From Streptomyces sp. V4I2 (GTDB lineage: Bacteria; Actinomycetota; Actinomycetes; Streptomycetales; Streptomycetaceae), in NCBI RefSeq assembly GCF_030817655.1, contig NZ_JAUSZM010000003.1, positions 2,976,001 through 3,040,000 on the forward strand: 64,000 nt of DNA. Reading direction: 5' to 3'. The notes under the pieces are model-generated. The model had not been told where the DNA came from and did no database searches. It worked only from the letters and a program-made list of their open reading frames with translations. The translations under genes and the position numbers were made by a program. Positions 17,801 to 26,806 of the stretch are shown piece after piece (position 1 is the stretch's first letter; every line of letters begins with the position of its first letter).

Positions 17801-17806
17801 TACACT
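17801..17806 (+). promoter_or_regulatory. candidate -10 box of ileS
   Basis: TACACT fits the TAnnnT pattern of the main sigma factor and lies just upstream of the predicted T-box leader, giving a start near 17813. No clear -35 was found at 17 nt. Confidence 0.4.
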
Positions 17807-17814
17807 GGGCGGAG

Positions 17815-18119
17815 CGAAAAGCGTGGATGGGGACGAGTAGCGACGTACGCAGCCCAGAGCGACCCGGGGACGGTGGAAGCCCGGGGGCGAGCGCGACGTG
17901 AAGATCACCCCGGAGCCGCCGGAAGAAAGCCGCAGCGAACCAGCCGCGGCCAGTAGACCCGGCCTCGCGACCCCAATGAGGGGGCTCACTGGTGCGTACG
18001 GCGCACCCGGGAGCCAAGGAGGGTGGTACCGCGGGAGCGCGCCGAAGGCGGCGCAGGGAATGACACAGCTCTCGTCCCTCCGGACGGAAGGCAGCAAGTC
18101 CGCCGGAGGAAGCTCGCTG
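17815..18119 (+). ncRNA. T-box riboswitch (tRNA-Ile sensing), ileS leader
   Basis: Stem I features are present: GACGAGTAGC (17832-17841), GAGCGACCCGGG and GGTGGAAGCCCGGG forming the apical hairpin (17863-17868 with 17880-17885), and a specifier-loop candidate GAAGATCACC with the isoleucine codon ATC at 17904-17906. The T-box core AGGGTGGTACCGCG is at 18020-18033. Its TGGT (18024-18027) can pair with an uncharged tRNA 3' end ACCA, matching the A73 discriminator of tRNA-Ile. Downstream, CCTCCGG (18077-18083) is perfectly complementary to CCGGAGG (18103-18109), which contains the ileS Shine-Dalgarno, so control is probably at translation, as known for actinobacterial ileS T-boxes. Confidence 0.93.
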
Positions 18120-21100
18120 ATGACAACGCCGACGTACCGCCAGGTGCCCGCCCAGGTCGACCTGCCCGCGCTCGAGCACGCCGTGCTCGACTTCTGGCGC
18201 GAACAGAAGATCTTCGCCAAGACCCTGGAACAGTCCGAGGGCCGCCCCGAGTGGGTGTTCTACGAGGGCCCGCCCACCGCCAACGGCATGCCGGGCGCCC
18301 ACCACATCGAGGCACGCGTCTTCAAGGACGTCTTCCCCCGCTTCCGCACCATGCGCGGCTATCACGTGGCCCGCAAGGCCGGCTGGGACTGCCACGGCCT
18401 GCCGGTGGAGATCGCCGTGGAGAAGGAACTCGGCTTCGACGGCAAGAAGGACATCGAGACGTACGGCATCGCGGAGTTCAACGCCAAGTGCCGCGAGTCC
18501 GTGACCCGCCACACCGACGCCTTCACCGAGCTCACCAACCGCATGGGCTACTGGGTCGACCTGGACGACGCGTACCGCACGATGGACCCCGAGTACGTGG
18601 AGTCCGTCTGGTGGTCGCTGAAGGAGATCTTCGACAAGGGCCTGCTGGTCCAGGACTACCGCGTCGCCCCCTGGTGCCCGCGCGACGAGACGGGTCTGTC
18701 GGACCACGAGCTGGCGCAGGGCTACGAGACGATCGTCGACCCGTCCGTGTACGTCCGGTTCCCGCTCACCTCCGGTCCGCTCGCCGGCCAGGCAGCGCTC
18801 CTGGTGTGGACGACGACCCCTTGGACGCTGGTCTCCAACACGGCCGTCGCCGCGCATCCCGACGTCACCTACGTCGTCGCGACGAACGGCACAGAGAAGC
18901 TCGTCGTCGCCGCGCCGCTCGTCGAGAAGGCCCTCGGCGAGGGCTGGGAGGTCACGGGCGAGACGTTCACCGGCGCCGAGATGGAACGCTGGACCTATCA
19001 ACGTCCGTTCGAGCTCGTCGAGTTCCCGGCACCGGCCCACTACGTGGTCAACGCCGAGTACGTGACGACCGAGGACGGTACGGGTCTGGTCCACCAGTCC
19101 CCCGCCTTCGGCGAGGACGACCTCAAGGTCTGCCGCGCGTACGGCCTGCCCGTCGTGAACCCCGTCCGCAGGGACGGCACGTTCGAGGCGGACGTCCCCC
19201 TCGTGGGCGGCGTCTTCTTCAAGAAGGCGGACGAAAAGCTCACCGAGGACCTCCACAACCGCGGTCTCCTCTTCAAGCACATCCCGTACGAGCACAGCTA
19301 CCCGCACTGCTGGCGCTGCCACACCGCGCTCCTCTACTACGCGCAGCCGTCCTGGTACATCCGCACCACGGCCGTCAAGGACCGCCTCCTTCAGGAGAAC
19401 GAGAAGACCAACTGGTTCCCGGACACCGTCAAGCACGGCCGCTTCGGCGACTGGCTGAACAACAACATCGACTGGGCGCTCTCCCGCAGCCGTTACTGGG
19501 GCACGCCGCTGCCGATCTGGACCTGCGAGGACGGCCACCTCACCTGCGTCGGCTCCCTTGCGGAGCTCTCCGAGCTGACCGGCACCGACCAGTCCGGCCT
19601 CGACCCGCACCGCCCGTACATCGACGAGGTCACCTTCGCCTGCCCGAAGTGCCAGAAGACGGCCACACGCGTCCCGGAGGTCATCGACGCCTGGTACGAC
19701 TCGGGTTCGATGCCGTTCGCGCAGTGGGGCTACCCGCACAAGAACAAGGAACTCTTCGAGTCCCGGTACCCCGCGCAGTTCATCAGCGAGGCCATCGACC
19801 AGACCCGCGGCTGGTTCTACACGCTGATGGCGGTCGGCACCCTGGTCTTCGACAAGTCGTCGTTCGAGAACGTGGTGTGCCTCGGCCACATCCTCGCCGA
19901 GGACGGCCGCAAGATGTCCAAGCACCTGGGCAACACCCTGGAGCCGATCCCGCTGATGGACCAGCACGGCGCGGACGCGGTCCGCTGGTTCATGGCGGCC
20001 GGCGGCTCGCCGTGGGCGGCTCGCCGCGTCGGCCACGGCACCATCCAGGAGGTCGTCCGCAAGACGCTCCTCACATACTGGAACACGGTCGCCTTCCAGG
20101 CCCTGTACGCCCGTACGTCCGACTGGGCCCCCAGCGAGGCCGACCCGGCCCCCGCGGACCGGCCCGCCCTCGACCGCTGGCTCCTGTCCGAACTCCACGC
20201 GCTCACCGACCAGGTGACGCAGGCCATGGAGGCGTACGACACCCAGCGCGCCGGAAAGCTCCTCTCGGCGTTCGTCGACGACCTGTCCAACTGGTACGTA
20301 CGCCGCTCCCGTCGCCGCTTCTGGCAGGGCGACAAGGCGGCGCTGCGCACCCTGCACGAGGTCGTCGAGACGGTCACCAAGCTGCTGGCCCCGCTGACCC
20401 CGTTCATCACCGAGCGGGTCTGGCAGGACCTGGTGGTGCCCGTCACGCCGGGCGCCCCCGAGTCGGTGCACCTCACGTCCTGGCCCGAGGCGGACCTGTC
20501 CGCCATCGACCCGGAGCTGTCGAAGCAGATGGTCCTGGTACGACGGCTGGTGGAGCTGGGCCGTGCCACGCGCGCGGAGTCGGGCGTGAAGACGCGTCAG
20601 CCGCTGCGGCGCGCACTGGTCGCGGCGACGGGCTTCGCCTCGCTCGACCCCGAGCTGCACGCGCAGATCACGGAGGAGCTGAACGTCGAGTCGCTGGCGT
20701 CGCTGTCCGAGGTGGGCGGCTCGCTGGTCGACACGACGGCGAAAGCCAACTTCCGTGCGCTGGGCAAGCGGTTCGGCAAGCGGGTCCAGGACGTGGCGAA
20801 GGCCGTCGCGAACGCGGACGCCGCTGCCCTGTCCCTGGCACTGCGCGAGGGCACGGCGTCGGTGGAGGTCGACGGCGAGACGATCACGCTCGCCCCGGAC
20901 GAGGTGATCATCACGGAGACCCCTCGCGAGGGCTGGTCGGTGGCCTCCGACTCGGGCGCCACGGTCGCGCTCGACCTGGAGATCACCGAGGAGCTGCGTC
21001 AGGCGGGCCTGGCCCGTGACGCCATCCGTCTGATCCAGGAGGCCCGCAAGAACAGCGGCCTGGACGTGGCCGACCGCATCGCGCTGCGCTGGACGGCGAC

Positions 21101-21272
21101 GGACCCGGCGGTGGTCGCGGCCCTGTCGGAGCACAGCGGTCTGATCGCCGAGGAGGTCCTGGCGACCGACTTCCTGAATGAGCACAGCGCCCAGGGCGAG
21201 ACGGACGACACCTACGGCTCCCCGTTCACGGACGAGGGCCTGTCCCTGACGTTCCGCCTGCGCAAGGCGTAA
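18120..21272 (+). CDS. ileS: isoleucyl-tRNA synthetase, type 2 (IleRS2) with GxHH signature
   Basis: Encodes 1050 residues. The class I signature HIGH is replaced by GAHH (Gly59-Ala60-His61-His62, in GMPGAHH), and the second signature reads KMSKH near residues 597-601. Other landmarks are GWDCHGLPVE, the editing-domain stretch VWTTTPWTL, and WYDSGSMPFAQWG. The overall sequence resembles the Thermus/eukaryal-like IleRS2 group, which is less sensitive to mupirocin, and the HIGH-to-GxHH swap has been linked to hyper-resistance in that group. ATG at 18120 sits 10 nt after GGAGG and begins MTTPTYRQVPAQVDLP; the open frame from 17898 runs through the T-box and is not coding. Confidence 0.97.
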   Translation: MTTPTYRQVPAQVDLPALEHAVLDFWREQKIFAKTLEQSEGRPEWVFYEGPPTANGMPGAHHIEARVFKDVFPRFRTMRGYHVARKAGWDCHGLPVEIAVEKELGFDGKKDIETYGIAEFNAKCRESVTRHTDAFTELTNRMGYWVDLDDAYRTMDPEYVESVWWSLKEIFDKGLLVQDYRVAPWCPRDETGLSDHELAQGYETIVDPSVYVRFPLTSGPLAGQAALLVWTTTPWTLVSNTAVAAHPDVTYVVATNGTEKLVVAAPLVEKALGEGWEVTGETFTGAEMERWTYQRPFELVEFPAPAHYVVNAEYVTTEDGTGLVHQSPAFGEDDLKVCRAYGLPVVNPVRRDGTFEADVPLVGGVFFKKADEKLTEDLHNRGLLFKHIPYEHSYPHCWRCHTALLYYAQPSWYIRTTAVKDRLLQENEKTNWFPDTVKHGRFGDWLNNNIDWALSRSRYWGTPLPIWTCEDGHLTCVGSLAELSELTGTDQSGLDPHRPYIDEVTFACPKCQKTATRVPEVIDAWYDSGSMPFAQWGYPHKNKELFESRYPAQFISEAIDQTRGWFYTLMAVGTLVFDKSSFENVVCLGHILAEDGRKMSKHLGNTLEPIPLMDQHGADAVRWFMAAGGSPWAARRVGHGTIQEVVRKTLLTYWNTVAFQALYARTSDWAPSEADPAPADRPALDRWLLSELHALTDQVTQAMEAYDTQRAGKLLSAFVDDLSNWYVRRSRRRFWQGDKAALRTLHEVVETVTKLLAPLTPFITERVWQDLVVPVTPGAPESVHLTSWPEADLSAIDPELSKQMVLVRRLVELGRATRAESGVKTRQPLRRALVAATGFASLDPELHAQITEELNVESLASLSEVGGSLVDTTAKANFRALGKRFGKRVQDVAKAVANADAAALSLALREGTASVEVDGETITLAPDEVIITETPREGWSVASDSGATVALDLEITEELRQAGLARDAIRLIQEARKNSGLDVADRIALRWTATDPAVVAALSEHSGLIAEEVLATDFLNEHSAQGETDDTYGSPFTDEGLSLTFRLRKA

Positions 21273-21281
21273 CCAACGGCA

Positions 21282-21328
21282 CGAAGGCCCGGGTACACCG
21301 AGAAGATCTTGGTGCACCCGGGCCTTCG
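21282..21328. terminator. hairpin after ileS
   Basis: CGAAGGCCCGGGT (21282-21294) and ACCCGGGCCTTCG (21316-21328) form a 13-bp stem, with further partial pairing in the loop. Confidence 0.85.
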
Positions 21329-21402
21329 GCGTTGCGTACGCAGGACAGGTGCACCGGCACCCGAACACGCACGGCAAGAACCCCGCACGCGCACGGCAAA
21401 AA

Positions 21403-21436
21403 GGCTGGGCCCCGGATCAAAATCCGGGGCCCAGCC
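21403..21436. terminator. hairpin after divIVA
   Basis: GGCTGGGCCCCGGAT (21403-21417) and ATCCGGGGCCCAGCC (21422-21436) form a perfect 15-bp stem with the 4-nt loop CAAA. Together with the previous hairpin it separates converging ileS and divIVA. Confidence 0.88.
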
Positions 21437-21473
21437 CTGAACGCTGCCGACGCCTACGGCGTACTCATAACCG

Positions 21474-22679
21474 TCAGTTGTCGTCCTCGTCGATGAGGAA
21501 GCCGCGCATCGGCGAGGGAGCCTGGCCCATCGGCGACGGGCCCTGCGGCCGTACCGGCGCCATCGGCTGGGTCATCGCCGGGGACATCTGCTGCTGGCCG
21601 CCGTAGGACGGGGGGGCCGGAGCCGGGCCACCGCCCATGCCCTGGTTGCCACCGCCGTACGACGGGGCGCTCGCGCCGGCCGGAGCCATGGAAGGCGCCG
21701 GGGACGGCGGCAGCGACGCGGTCGCCGGAGTGCGCGGCGGGGCCAGCGAGTCGTCCGCCTGGGTCTCCAGCTGACGCAGCTGCGACTCCAGGTAGGACTT
21801 CAGACGCGTGCGGTACTCGCGCTCGAAGCCGCGCAGATCCTCGACCTTGCGCTCCAGCGTGGCGCGGGCGGACTCCAGGGAGCCCATCGCGACGCGGTGC
21901 TTCTCCTGCGCGTCCCGCTCCAGGGCGTCGGCCTTGGCACGGGCGTCACGCTCGAGACCCTCGGCACGCGAACGCGCCTCGCCGACGATCTTGTTGGCCT
22001 CGGAACGAGCCTCGGCGATCGCCTGGTCGGCGGTCTGCTGAGCCAGCGAGAGAACACGGGCGGCACTGTCGCCACCGGGTCCCTGACCGTGGCCGCCCAT
22101 CGGACCGCCCATGGGGCCGCCCATCTGCTGCTGCATGGGCGGCTGACCGCCCATGGGGCCCTGACCCATCGGACCCTGGCCCATCGGACCGGGACCCTGC
22201 GGGCCGCCCTGGCCGCCACTGGGACCGGCAGGCAGCTGCGGGGCGCCGCTCGGCAGCTGGGGCGGGCCACCCATGGGGCCACCCATCTGCTGCTGCGGCG
22301 GGCCAGATATGCCGGCGGGCACCGGGCCGCCGGGCCCACGCATGCCCTGCTGCGGCATTCCCTGCTGGGGCATCCCGCCCTGCTGAGGCATTCCGCCTTG
22401 TTGGGGCATCCCGCCCTGCTGAGGCATCCCGCCCTGCTGGGGCATCCCCTGCTGCTGGTCCTGCTGCTCCGGCGGCTTGCGCATGTTCTGCTGGTTCTGG
22501 GCAGCAGCGCGCGTGGCCGCGGCCAGCTTGGCACGCAGGTCCTCGTTCTCGCGGAGCAGGCGAGTCAGTTCGGCTTCGACCTCGTCGAGGAAGGCATCGA
22601 CCTCGTCCTCGTCATAGCCTTCTCGGAGGCGGACGGTCGTGAACTGCTTGTTCCGCACGTCCTCGGGGGTCAACGGCAT
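21474..22679 (-). CDS. divIVA: DivIVA, polar growth scaffold (Wag31-like)
   Basis: Encodes 401 residues. The membrane-binding N-terminal domain [20 protein letters not shown] leads into a coiled coil (to about residue 60). A Pro/Gln/Gly/Met-rich linker (about 62-195, with GMPQQG repeats) follows, then a second long coiled coil (about 198-300, [20 protein letters not shown] onwards), and a disordered tail ending in acidic residues. In Streptomyces DivIVA marks hyphal tips and branch points and directs apical wall growth. It is the last gene of the minus-strand division cluster. The linker is encoded by tandem 18-bp repeats, so its length may vary between strains. Confidence 0.97.
   Translation of the reverse strand: MPLTPEDVRNKQFTTVRLREGYDEDEVDAFLDEVEAELTRLLRENEDLRAKLAAATRAAAQNQQNMRKPPEQQDQQQGMPQQGGMPQQGGMPQQGGMPQQGGMPQQGMPQQGMRGPGGPVPAGISGPPQQQMGGPMGGPPQLPSGAPQLPAGPSGGQGGPQGPGPMGQGPMGQGPMGGQPPMQQQMGGPMGGPMGGHGQGPGGDSAARVLSLAQQTADQAIAEARSEANKIVGEARSRAEGLERDARAKADALERDAQEKHRVAMGSLESARATLERKVEDLRGFEREYRTRLKSYLESQLRQLETQADDSLAPPRTPATASLPPSPAPSMAPAGASAPSYGGGNQGMGGGPAPAPPSYGGQQQMSPAMTQPMAPVRPQGPSPMGQAPSPMRGFLIDEDDN
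22341..22457. repeat. 18-bp tandem repeat inside divIVA
   Basis: Four 18-bp units close to CATCCCGCCCTGCTGGGG (22371-22442) are flanked by 15-bp variants. On the minus strand they encode repeated GMPQQG. Confidence 0.9.
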
Positions 22680-22725
22680 CTCTTCACCTCAACGTAGTCG
22701 TCGGCATTCGGCAAGACCGTATCGT

Positions 22726-23010
22726 TCACAGCCGGCTCACGACGGAGATCAGGATGTAGACGATGATCATCAGTACGAAGAAGGACAGGTCGAGCGCCAC
22801 GCCCCCGAGACGCAGCGGCGGAATGACCCGCCGCAGAAGCTTGAGCGGTGGATCAGTGACCGTGTAAGTGGCCTCCAGAACGACCACCATCGCCTTGCCG
22901 GGCTGCCACGAGCGGGCGAACTGGAAGACGTAGTCCATGACCAACCGGAAGATCAGCACGATGAGAAAGCACATCAGCGCGATGTAGATGACATCCAGGA
23001 CCACGCTCAT
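22726..23010 (-). CDS. YggT-family membrane protein
   Basis: Encodes 94 residues with two membrane helices (about residues 5-25 and 70-92) around a loop with the family motif EATYTVTDPPLKLLRRVIPPLRLGG. YggT proteins sit beside sepF and divIVA in many Gram-positive bacteria and are suspected to act in division or envelope assembly; the molecular role is not known. It lies 71 nt downstream of sepF on the same strand and 46 nt upstream of divIVA, so it probably shares their transcripts. Confidence 0.9.
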   Translation of the reverse strand: MSVVLDVIYIALMCFLIVLIFRLVMDYVFQFARSWQPGKAMVVVLEATYTVTDPPLKLLRRVIPPLRLGGVALDLSFFVLMIIVYILISVVSRL

Positions 23011-23081
23011 TGGCTGTGCTTCCCTCTCCCCTGTTCCGTGCTGCCGGGTACTACTTGTACTGCTGTTTCCGGTCGAGTATC

Positions 23082-23741
23082 TCAGCTCTGGTTGAAGAAC
23101 CCGCCCTCTGCGATACGGGCCTTGTCCTCCGCCGTGACATCGACGTTAGCAGGCGACAACAGGAACACCTTCTGCGTCACCCGCTCGATGCTGCCGTGAA
23201 GACCAAACACCAAACCGGCCGCAAAGTCGACAAGTCGCTTCGCGTCTGTGTCATCCATCTCAGTCAGATTCATGATCACCGGGGTGCCCTCACGGAAGTG
23301 TTCCCCGATAGTACGGGCCTCGTTGTAGGTCCGCGGGTGAAGCGTGGTGATCCGGTAAGGCTCTCGTTCCGACACGACCTTGGGCATGATCACCGGTGCG
23401 TTCTTCTCCAGGCTTGCGCGTTCTTGTGTGATGGATGCCACGGGCGCAATGCGCGCCGGACGCCCGGATTCCGCGCCTAGCGAAGCGGATCGGGGCAACG
23501 GGTCGCGCGGCGCCGGAGCCTGCACCACTCTTACCGATTCGTCCCTTTCAGGCTGATGTGCCTGGTGGGACTGGTGCGAACCATGCGACTGGTGCGACAG
23601 CTCATGCCGTCGACGGTCCCGCTCGGGCTCCGGGTCCAGTTCGGGTTCGAAGTCGTCGTCAGGGTCGAAACCGCGGCCATCGTACCCATCGTCCTCCACG
23701 AGGCCGAGGTAGACCGCCATCTTGCGCATCGCGCCGGCCAT
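23082..23741 (-). CDS. sepF: SepF, FtsZ membrane anchor
   Basis: Encodes 219 residues. The N-terminal amphipathic helix [18 protein letters not shown] would bind membrane. A charged His/Ser-rich linker (about 20-100) follows, then the globular SepF domain ([54 protein letters not shown]). SepF ties FtsZ filaments to the membrane and replaces FtsA, which actinobacteria lack. The ATG at 23741 has GGAGG 10 nt upstream; an earlier in-frame start 60 nt away is unlikely. Downstream it is followed by yggT and divIVA. Confidence 0.95.
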   Translation of the reverse strand: MAGAMRKMAVYLGLVEDDGYDGRGFDPDDDFEPELDPEPERDRRRHELSHQSHGSHQSHQAHQPERDESVRVVQAPAPRDPLPRSASLGAESGRPARIAPVASITQERASLEKNAPVIMPKVVSEREPYRITTLHPRTYNEARTIGEHFREGTPVIMNLTEMDDTDAKRLVDFAAGLVFGLHGSIERVTQKVFLLSPANVDVTAEDKARIAEGGFFNQS

Positions 23742-23870
23742 TCTCTGAGTCCTCCGCTCTGTGGTGGATCGGCTGACGACTGCCAAGTGCCCGCGATCCA
23801 CTAGGTCGTTATGCCCGCTGTACTGCGGTAATGACCATATTTTCTGCTGTGGTCCGACTTCCTGGCGACG

Positions 23871-24590
23871 TTACCCGAGCCTGGGGCGTACTCCGAGTAC
23901 CGCGGTGCCGACGCGTACATGTGTCGCTCCGGCCGCCACGGCCTGTTCGAGGTCCGCACTCATCCCTGCCGAGACCATGTTCGCAGCCGGATGGGCTCGG
24001 CGCAGGTCGGTCGACAAATCCATCAACCGCTCGAACGCCGCCTGTTGGCGCCCCGCGTACTCCCCGGTGAGCGGCGCGACGGTCATCAGCCCGTCGAGTC
24101 GCAGCCCCGGAGCGTCGGCGACGAGGTCGGCCAACTCCTGGATTCCACCAGGTCCTACACCACCCCGCTCCCCCCTGCCGCTCTCGTCCGCGTCGAGTGC
24201 GACCTGCAGGAGACATCCCACCTCACGCCCGACCCGCACGGCCTCTTTGGACAGAGCCGTGACGAGCTTGGAACGATCGACGGACTGCACGAGATCCGCA
24301 TAACCGACCACGGATCGCACCTTGTTGGTCTGCAACTGACCGACGAAGTGCCAAGTAAGGGGCAGATCCGTACATTCCGCAGCCTTGGGCGCCGCGTCCT
24401 GGTCGCGGTTCTCGGCGACGTGACGCACACCGAGCTCCGCCAGCATGCGCACATCGCTCGCGGGATACGTCTTGGTGACCACGATCAGCGTGACTTCCTC
24501 ACGCTTGCGCCCCGCGGCCGCACACGCGGCGGCGATGCGCTCCTCCACTTTCGCCAGGTTTCCGGCGAGTTCACCCTTACGGTCCGTCAT
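23871..24590 (-). CDS. YggS/PLPBP-family pyridoxal phosphate-binding protein
   Basis: Encodes 239 residues of the alanine-racemase-like TIM-barrel family without the racemase C-terminal domain. The PLP lysine is expected in VTKTYPASDVR. Other landmarks are HFVGQLQTNK, ENRDQDA and MSAGMSADLEQAV. These proteins balance cellular PLP and amino-acid pools. It lies 6 nt downstream of pgeF and upstream of sepF, the conserved order ftsZ-pgeF-yggS-sepF in actinobacteria. Confidence 0.94.
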   Translation of the reverse strand: MTDRKGELAGNLAKVEERIAAACAAAGRKREEVTLIVVTKTYPASDVRMLAELGVRHVAENRDQDAAPKAAECTDLPLTWHFVGQLQTNKVRSVVGYADLVQSVDRSKLVTALSKEAVRVGREVGCLLQVALDADESGRGERGGVGPGGIQELADLVADAPGLRLDGLMTVAPLTGEYAGRQQAAFERLMDLSTDLRRAHPAANMVSAGMSADLEQAVAAGATHVRVGTAVLGVRPRLG

Positions 24591-24596
24591 GCCCCA

Positions 24597-25328
24597 TCAG
24601 TCCAGCCAGATATATCCCGCGAGTCGCCCCGTGGTGCGCTCGCGGCGGTATGAGAAGTGATCGCCCGACTCCAGCGTGCACACCGGCGACTGCTCCCGGT
24701 CGCGCACCCCGAGCCGCTCGAGCTGAGCGTGCACCCCGGCGGTCACGTCGACCGCGGGGGTACCCCAGCCCGTCTCGGCGTGTGCCGCCGGTTCGACTGC
24801 CGCGACCTCGGCGCGCATGGCGTCCGGCACTTCGTAGCACCGGCCGCAGACGGCGGGTCCGGTGCGGGCGACGATCCGGGACGGCTCGGCGCCCAGCTCC
24901 GCCATGGCCCGTACGGCGGCGGGGACGACCCCGGCGATCATGCCGGGCCGGCCCGCGTGGGCCGCGGCGGCGATCCCCGCGACCGGGTCGGCCAGCAGGA
25001 CGGGCGTGCAGTCGGCGGTCAGAACGGCGAGGGCGAGTCCGCGCCGGGCGGTGACGACCGCGTCGGCCGAGGGGATCTCCGAAGCGGAACCCCAGGGTCC
25101 GTCCACTACCGCCACGTCGGCCCCGTGCACCTGGTTCATCCAGACCACCTGAGCGGGGTCGAGCCCCAGGGACTTGGCGGCCAGTTCGCGGTTGGTCCCC
25201 ACGACTTCGGGGTCGTCGCCGACCGCACCGCCGAGGTTGAGCTCCTCATACGGAGCGGCGCCCACCCCGCCCCACCGGTCGGTGAAGGCGAAGTGCGCGC
25301 CGCTCACGCTCTCGCGCTGCCCTATCAC
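24597..25328 (-). CDS. pgeF: PgeF/YlmD-family multicopper-oxidase-fold (laccase domain) protein
   Basis: Encodes 243 residues. The conserved metal-binding His/Cys motifs are visible as [19 protein letters not shown] and AAAHAGRPG, with CGRCYEVP further on. Members formerly called polyphenol oxidases include PgeF, which removes wrongly incorporated serine-containing muropeptide precursors, and purine-nucleoside enzymes; the role here is inferred from its place beside ftsZ. Its start codon overlaps the ftsZ stop by 4 nt (ATGA), so it is very likely translated by coupling to ftsZ. Confidence 0.92.
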   Translation of the reverse strand: MIGQRESVSGAHFAFTDRWGGVGAAPYEELNLGGAVGDDPEVVGTNRELAAKSLGLDPAQVVWMNQVHGADVAVVDGPWGSASEIPSADAVVTARRGLALAVLTADCTPVLLADPVAGIAAAAHAGRPGMIAGVVPAAVRAMAELGAEPSRIVARTGPAVCGRCYEVPDAMRAEVAAVEPAAHAETGWGTPAVDVTAGVHAQLERLGVRDREQSPVCTLESGDHFSYRRERTTGRLAGYIWLD

Positions 25329-26527
25329 TTCAGGAAGTCCGGCACGTCCAGTTCCTCGGCCGCGCTGTCCGAGTAGGAGCGCGACGGCGGGACCGGCGGG
25401 GAGACCGGAAGGTCGGCCACCGGCTCGGGCGCCGACTCCTCCTCCTTCGGCGTGACGCTGCCGAGCGAGCCGAAGGACGGGCGGCTCTCGGTCTGCCGTA
25501 CCGGAGTGGGCTCCTCGCGGCGGCCCGAGGACGAGGACGCCGAGGACGAACCGAGGACGGTGTCCCGGCGGGCCGGCGGCTGGCCGCCGTCGAAGCCGGC
25601 CGCGATCACCGTGACCCGGACCTCGTCGCCGAGGGCGTCGTCGATGACCGCGCCGAAGATGATGTTGGCCTCGGGGTGGGCGGCCTCGCTCACCAGCTGG
25701 GCGGCCTCGTTGATCTCGAACAGGCCGAGGTCGGAGCCGCCGGAGATGGAGAGCAGGACGCCCCGGGCGCCGTCGATGGACGCCTCGAGCAGCGGCGAGG
25801 AGATCGCCATCTCGGCGGCGGCCACCGCGCGGTCGTCGCCGCGGGCCGAGCCGATGCCCATGAGGGCCGAACCGGCCTCGGACATGACCGACTTGACGTC
25901 GGCGAAGTCAAGGTTGATCAGGCCGGGCGTGGTGATGAGGTCGGTGATGCCCTGAACACCGGAGAGCAGGACCTGGTCCGCCGACTTGAAGGCGTCGAGG
26001 ACCGAGACCTGGCGGTCCGAGATGGACAGCAGCCGGTCGTTCGGGATGACGATGAGGGTGTCGACCTCTTCGCGGAGTTCGGCGATGCCGTCCTCGGCCT
26101 GGTTCGCGCGGCGCCGTCCCTCGAAGGTGAACGGGCGCGTGACCACGCCGATGGTGAGGGCGCCGAGCGTGCGTGCGATGTTGGCCACGACGGGCGCGCC
26201 GCCGGTACCGGTGCCGCCGCCTTCACCGGCCGTCACGAAGACCATGTCGGCCCCCTTGAGGACCTCCTCGATCTCCTCGCGGTGGTCCTCGGCGGCCTTG
26301 CGGCCGACAGCCGGGTTGGCTCCGGCGCCGAGTCCGCGGGTGAGTTCGCGGCCGACGTCGAGTTTGACGTCGGCGTCGCTCATCAACAGCGCCTGCGCGT
26401 CGGTGTTGATGGCGATGAACTCGACGCCCTTGAGACCGACCTCGATCATCCGGTTGATGGCATTGACACCACCGCCGCCGACACCGATGACTTTGATGAC
26501 TGCGAGGTAGTTCTGCGGTGCTGCCAC
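25325..26527 (-). CDS. ftsZ: FtsZ, tubulin-like cell division GTPase
   Basis: Encodes 400 residues. The tubulin signature GGGTGTG is at residues 103-109, and the T7 synergy loop is in [13 protein letters not shown]. The GTPase core ends near residue 315. A Ser/Pro/Glu-rich linker follows, and the conserved C-terminal peptide ends in ELDVPDFLK, the contact site for SepF and other partners. FtsZ forms the ladders of Z-rings at sporulation septa in Streptomyces. It is separated from ftsQ by a 279-nt gap with its own regulatory signals, and its stop overlaps pgeF. Confidence 0.98.
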   Translation of the reverse strand: MAAPQNYLAVIKVIGVGGGGVNAINRMIEVGLKGVEFIAINTDAQALLMSDADVKLDVGRELTRGLGAGANPAVGRKAAEDHREEIEEVLKGADMVFVTAGEGGGTGTGGAPVVANIARTLGALTIGVVTRPFTFEGRRRANQAEDGIAELREEVDTLIVIPNDRLLSISDRQVSVLDAFKSADQVLLSGVQGITDLITTPGLINLDFADVKSVMSEAGSALMGIGSARGDDRAVAAAEMAISSPLLEASIDGARGVLLSISGGSDLGLFEINEAAQLVSEAAHPEANIIFGAVIDDALGDEVRVTVIAAGFDGGQPPARRDTVLGSSSASSSSGRREEPTPVRQTESRPSFGSLGSVTPKEEESAPEPVADLPVSPPVPPSRSYSDSAAEELDVPDFLK

Positions 26528-26806
26528 GTCGAAGGCCTCTCGCCTCGAGTTACGTGTCGCCGCCTCGCGGCGTTGCCGCGGTCCGACGACTGATGCCGAT
26601 TGGGACGGTCCGTATCGCCGACCCGAACCCTAACGTTGAAGTTTAGGGTTACCAGTGTGTCTGTTCCCTGGAGTCTTCTGAACAGGACACTAAGTCGACA
26701 AGTGGCGCACGTTCAACGAACACGCCGAACCTCCCGTTTTTCTTTTCACCCTATGTGATCAGGCGTAGCGCTGCCCAACCAGGGTGCTGGCCTGCGCTGA
26801 TGTGCG
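26528..26806 (-). promoter_or_regulatory. ftsZ control region between ftsQ and ftsZ
   Basis: This gap is A+T-rich relative to its surroundings. It holds an inverted repeat AACCCTAA (26626-26633)/TTAGGGTT (26643-26650) with a 9-nt spacer, and two GACAC pentamers in opposite orientation (26657-26661 minus, 26686-26690 plus), the core recognised by the sporulation regulator WhiA. Streptomyces ftsZ is known to have several promoters here, one used for sporulation. I could not place exact -10/-35 boxes. Confidence 0.6.

Noticed and set aside
17898..18119. N-terminal extension of ileS from GTG 17898
   Set aside because: It would translate the T-box leader; the ATG at 18120 has the ribosome site and family N-terminus.
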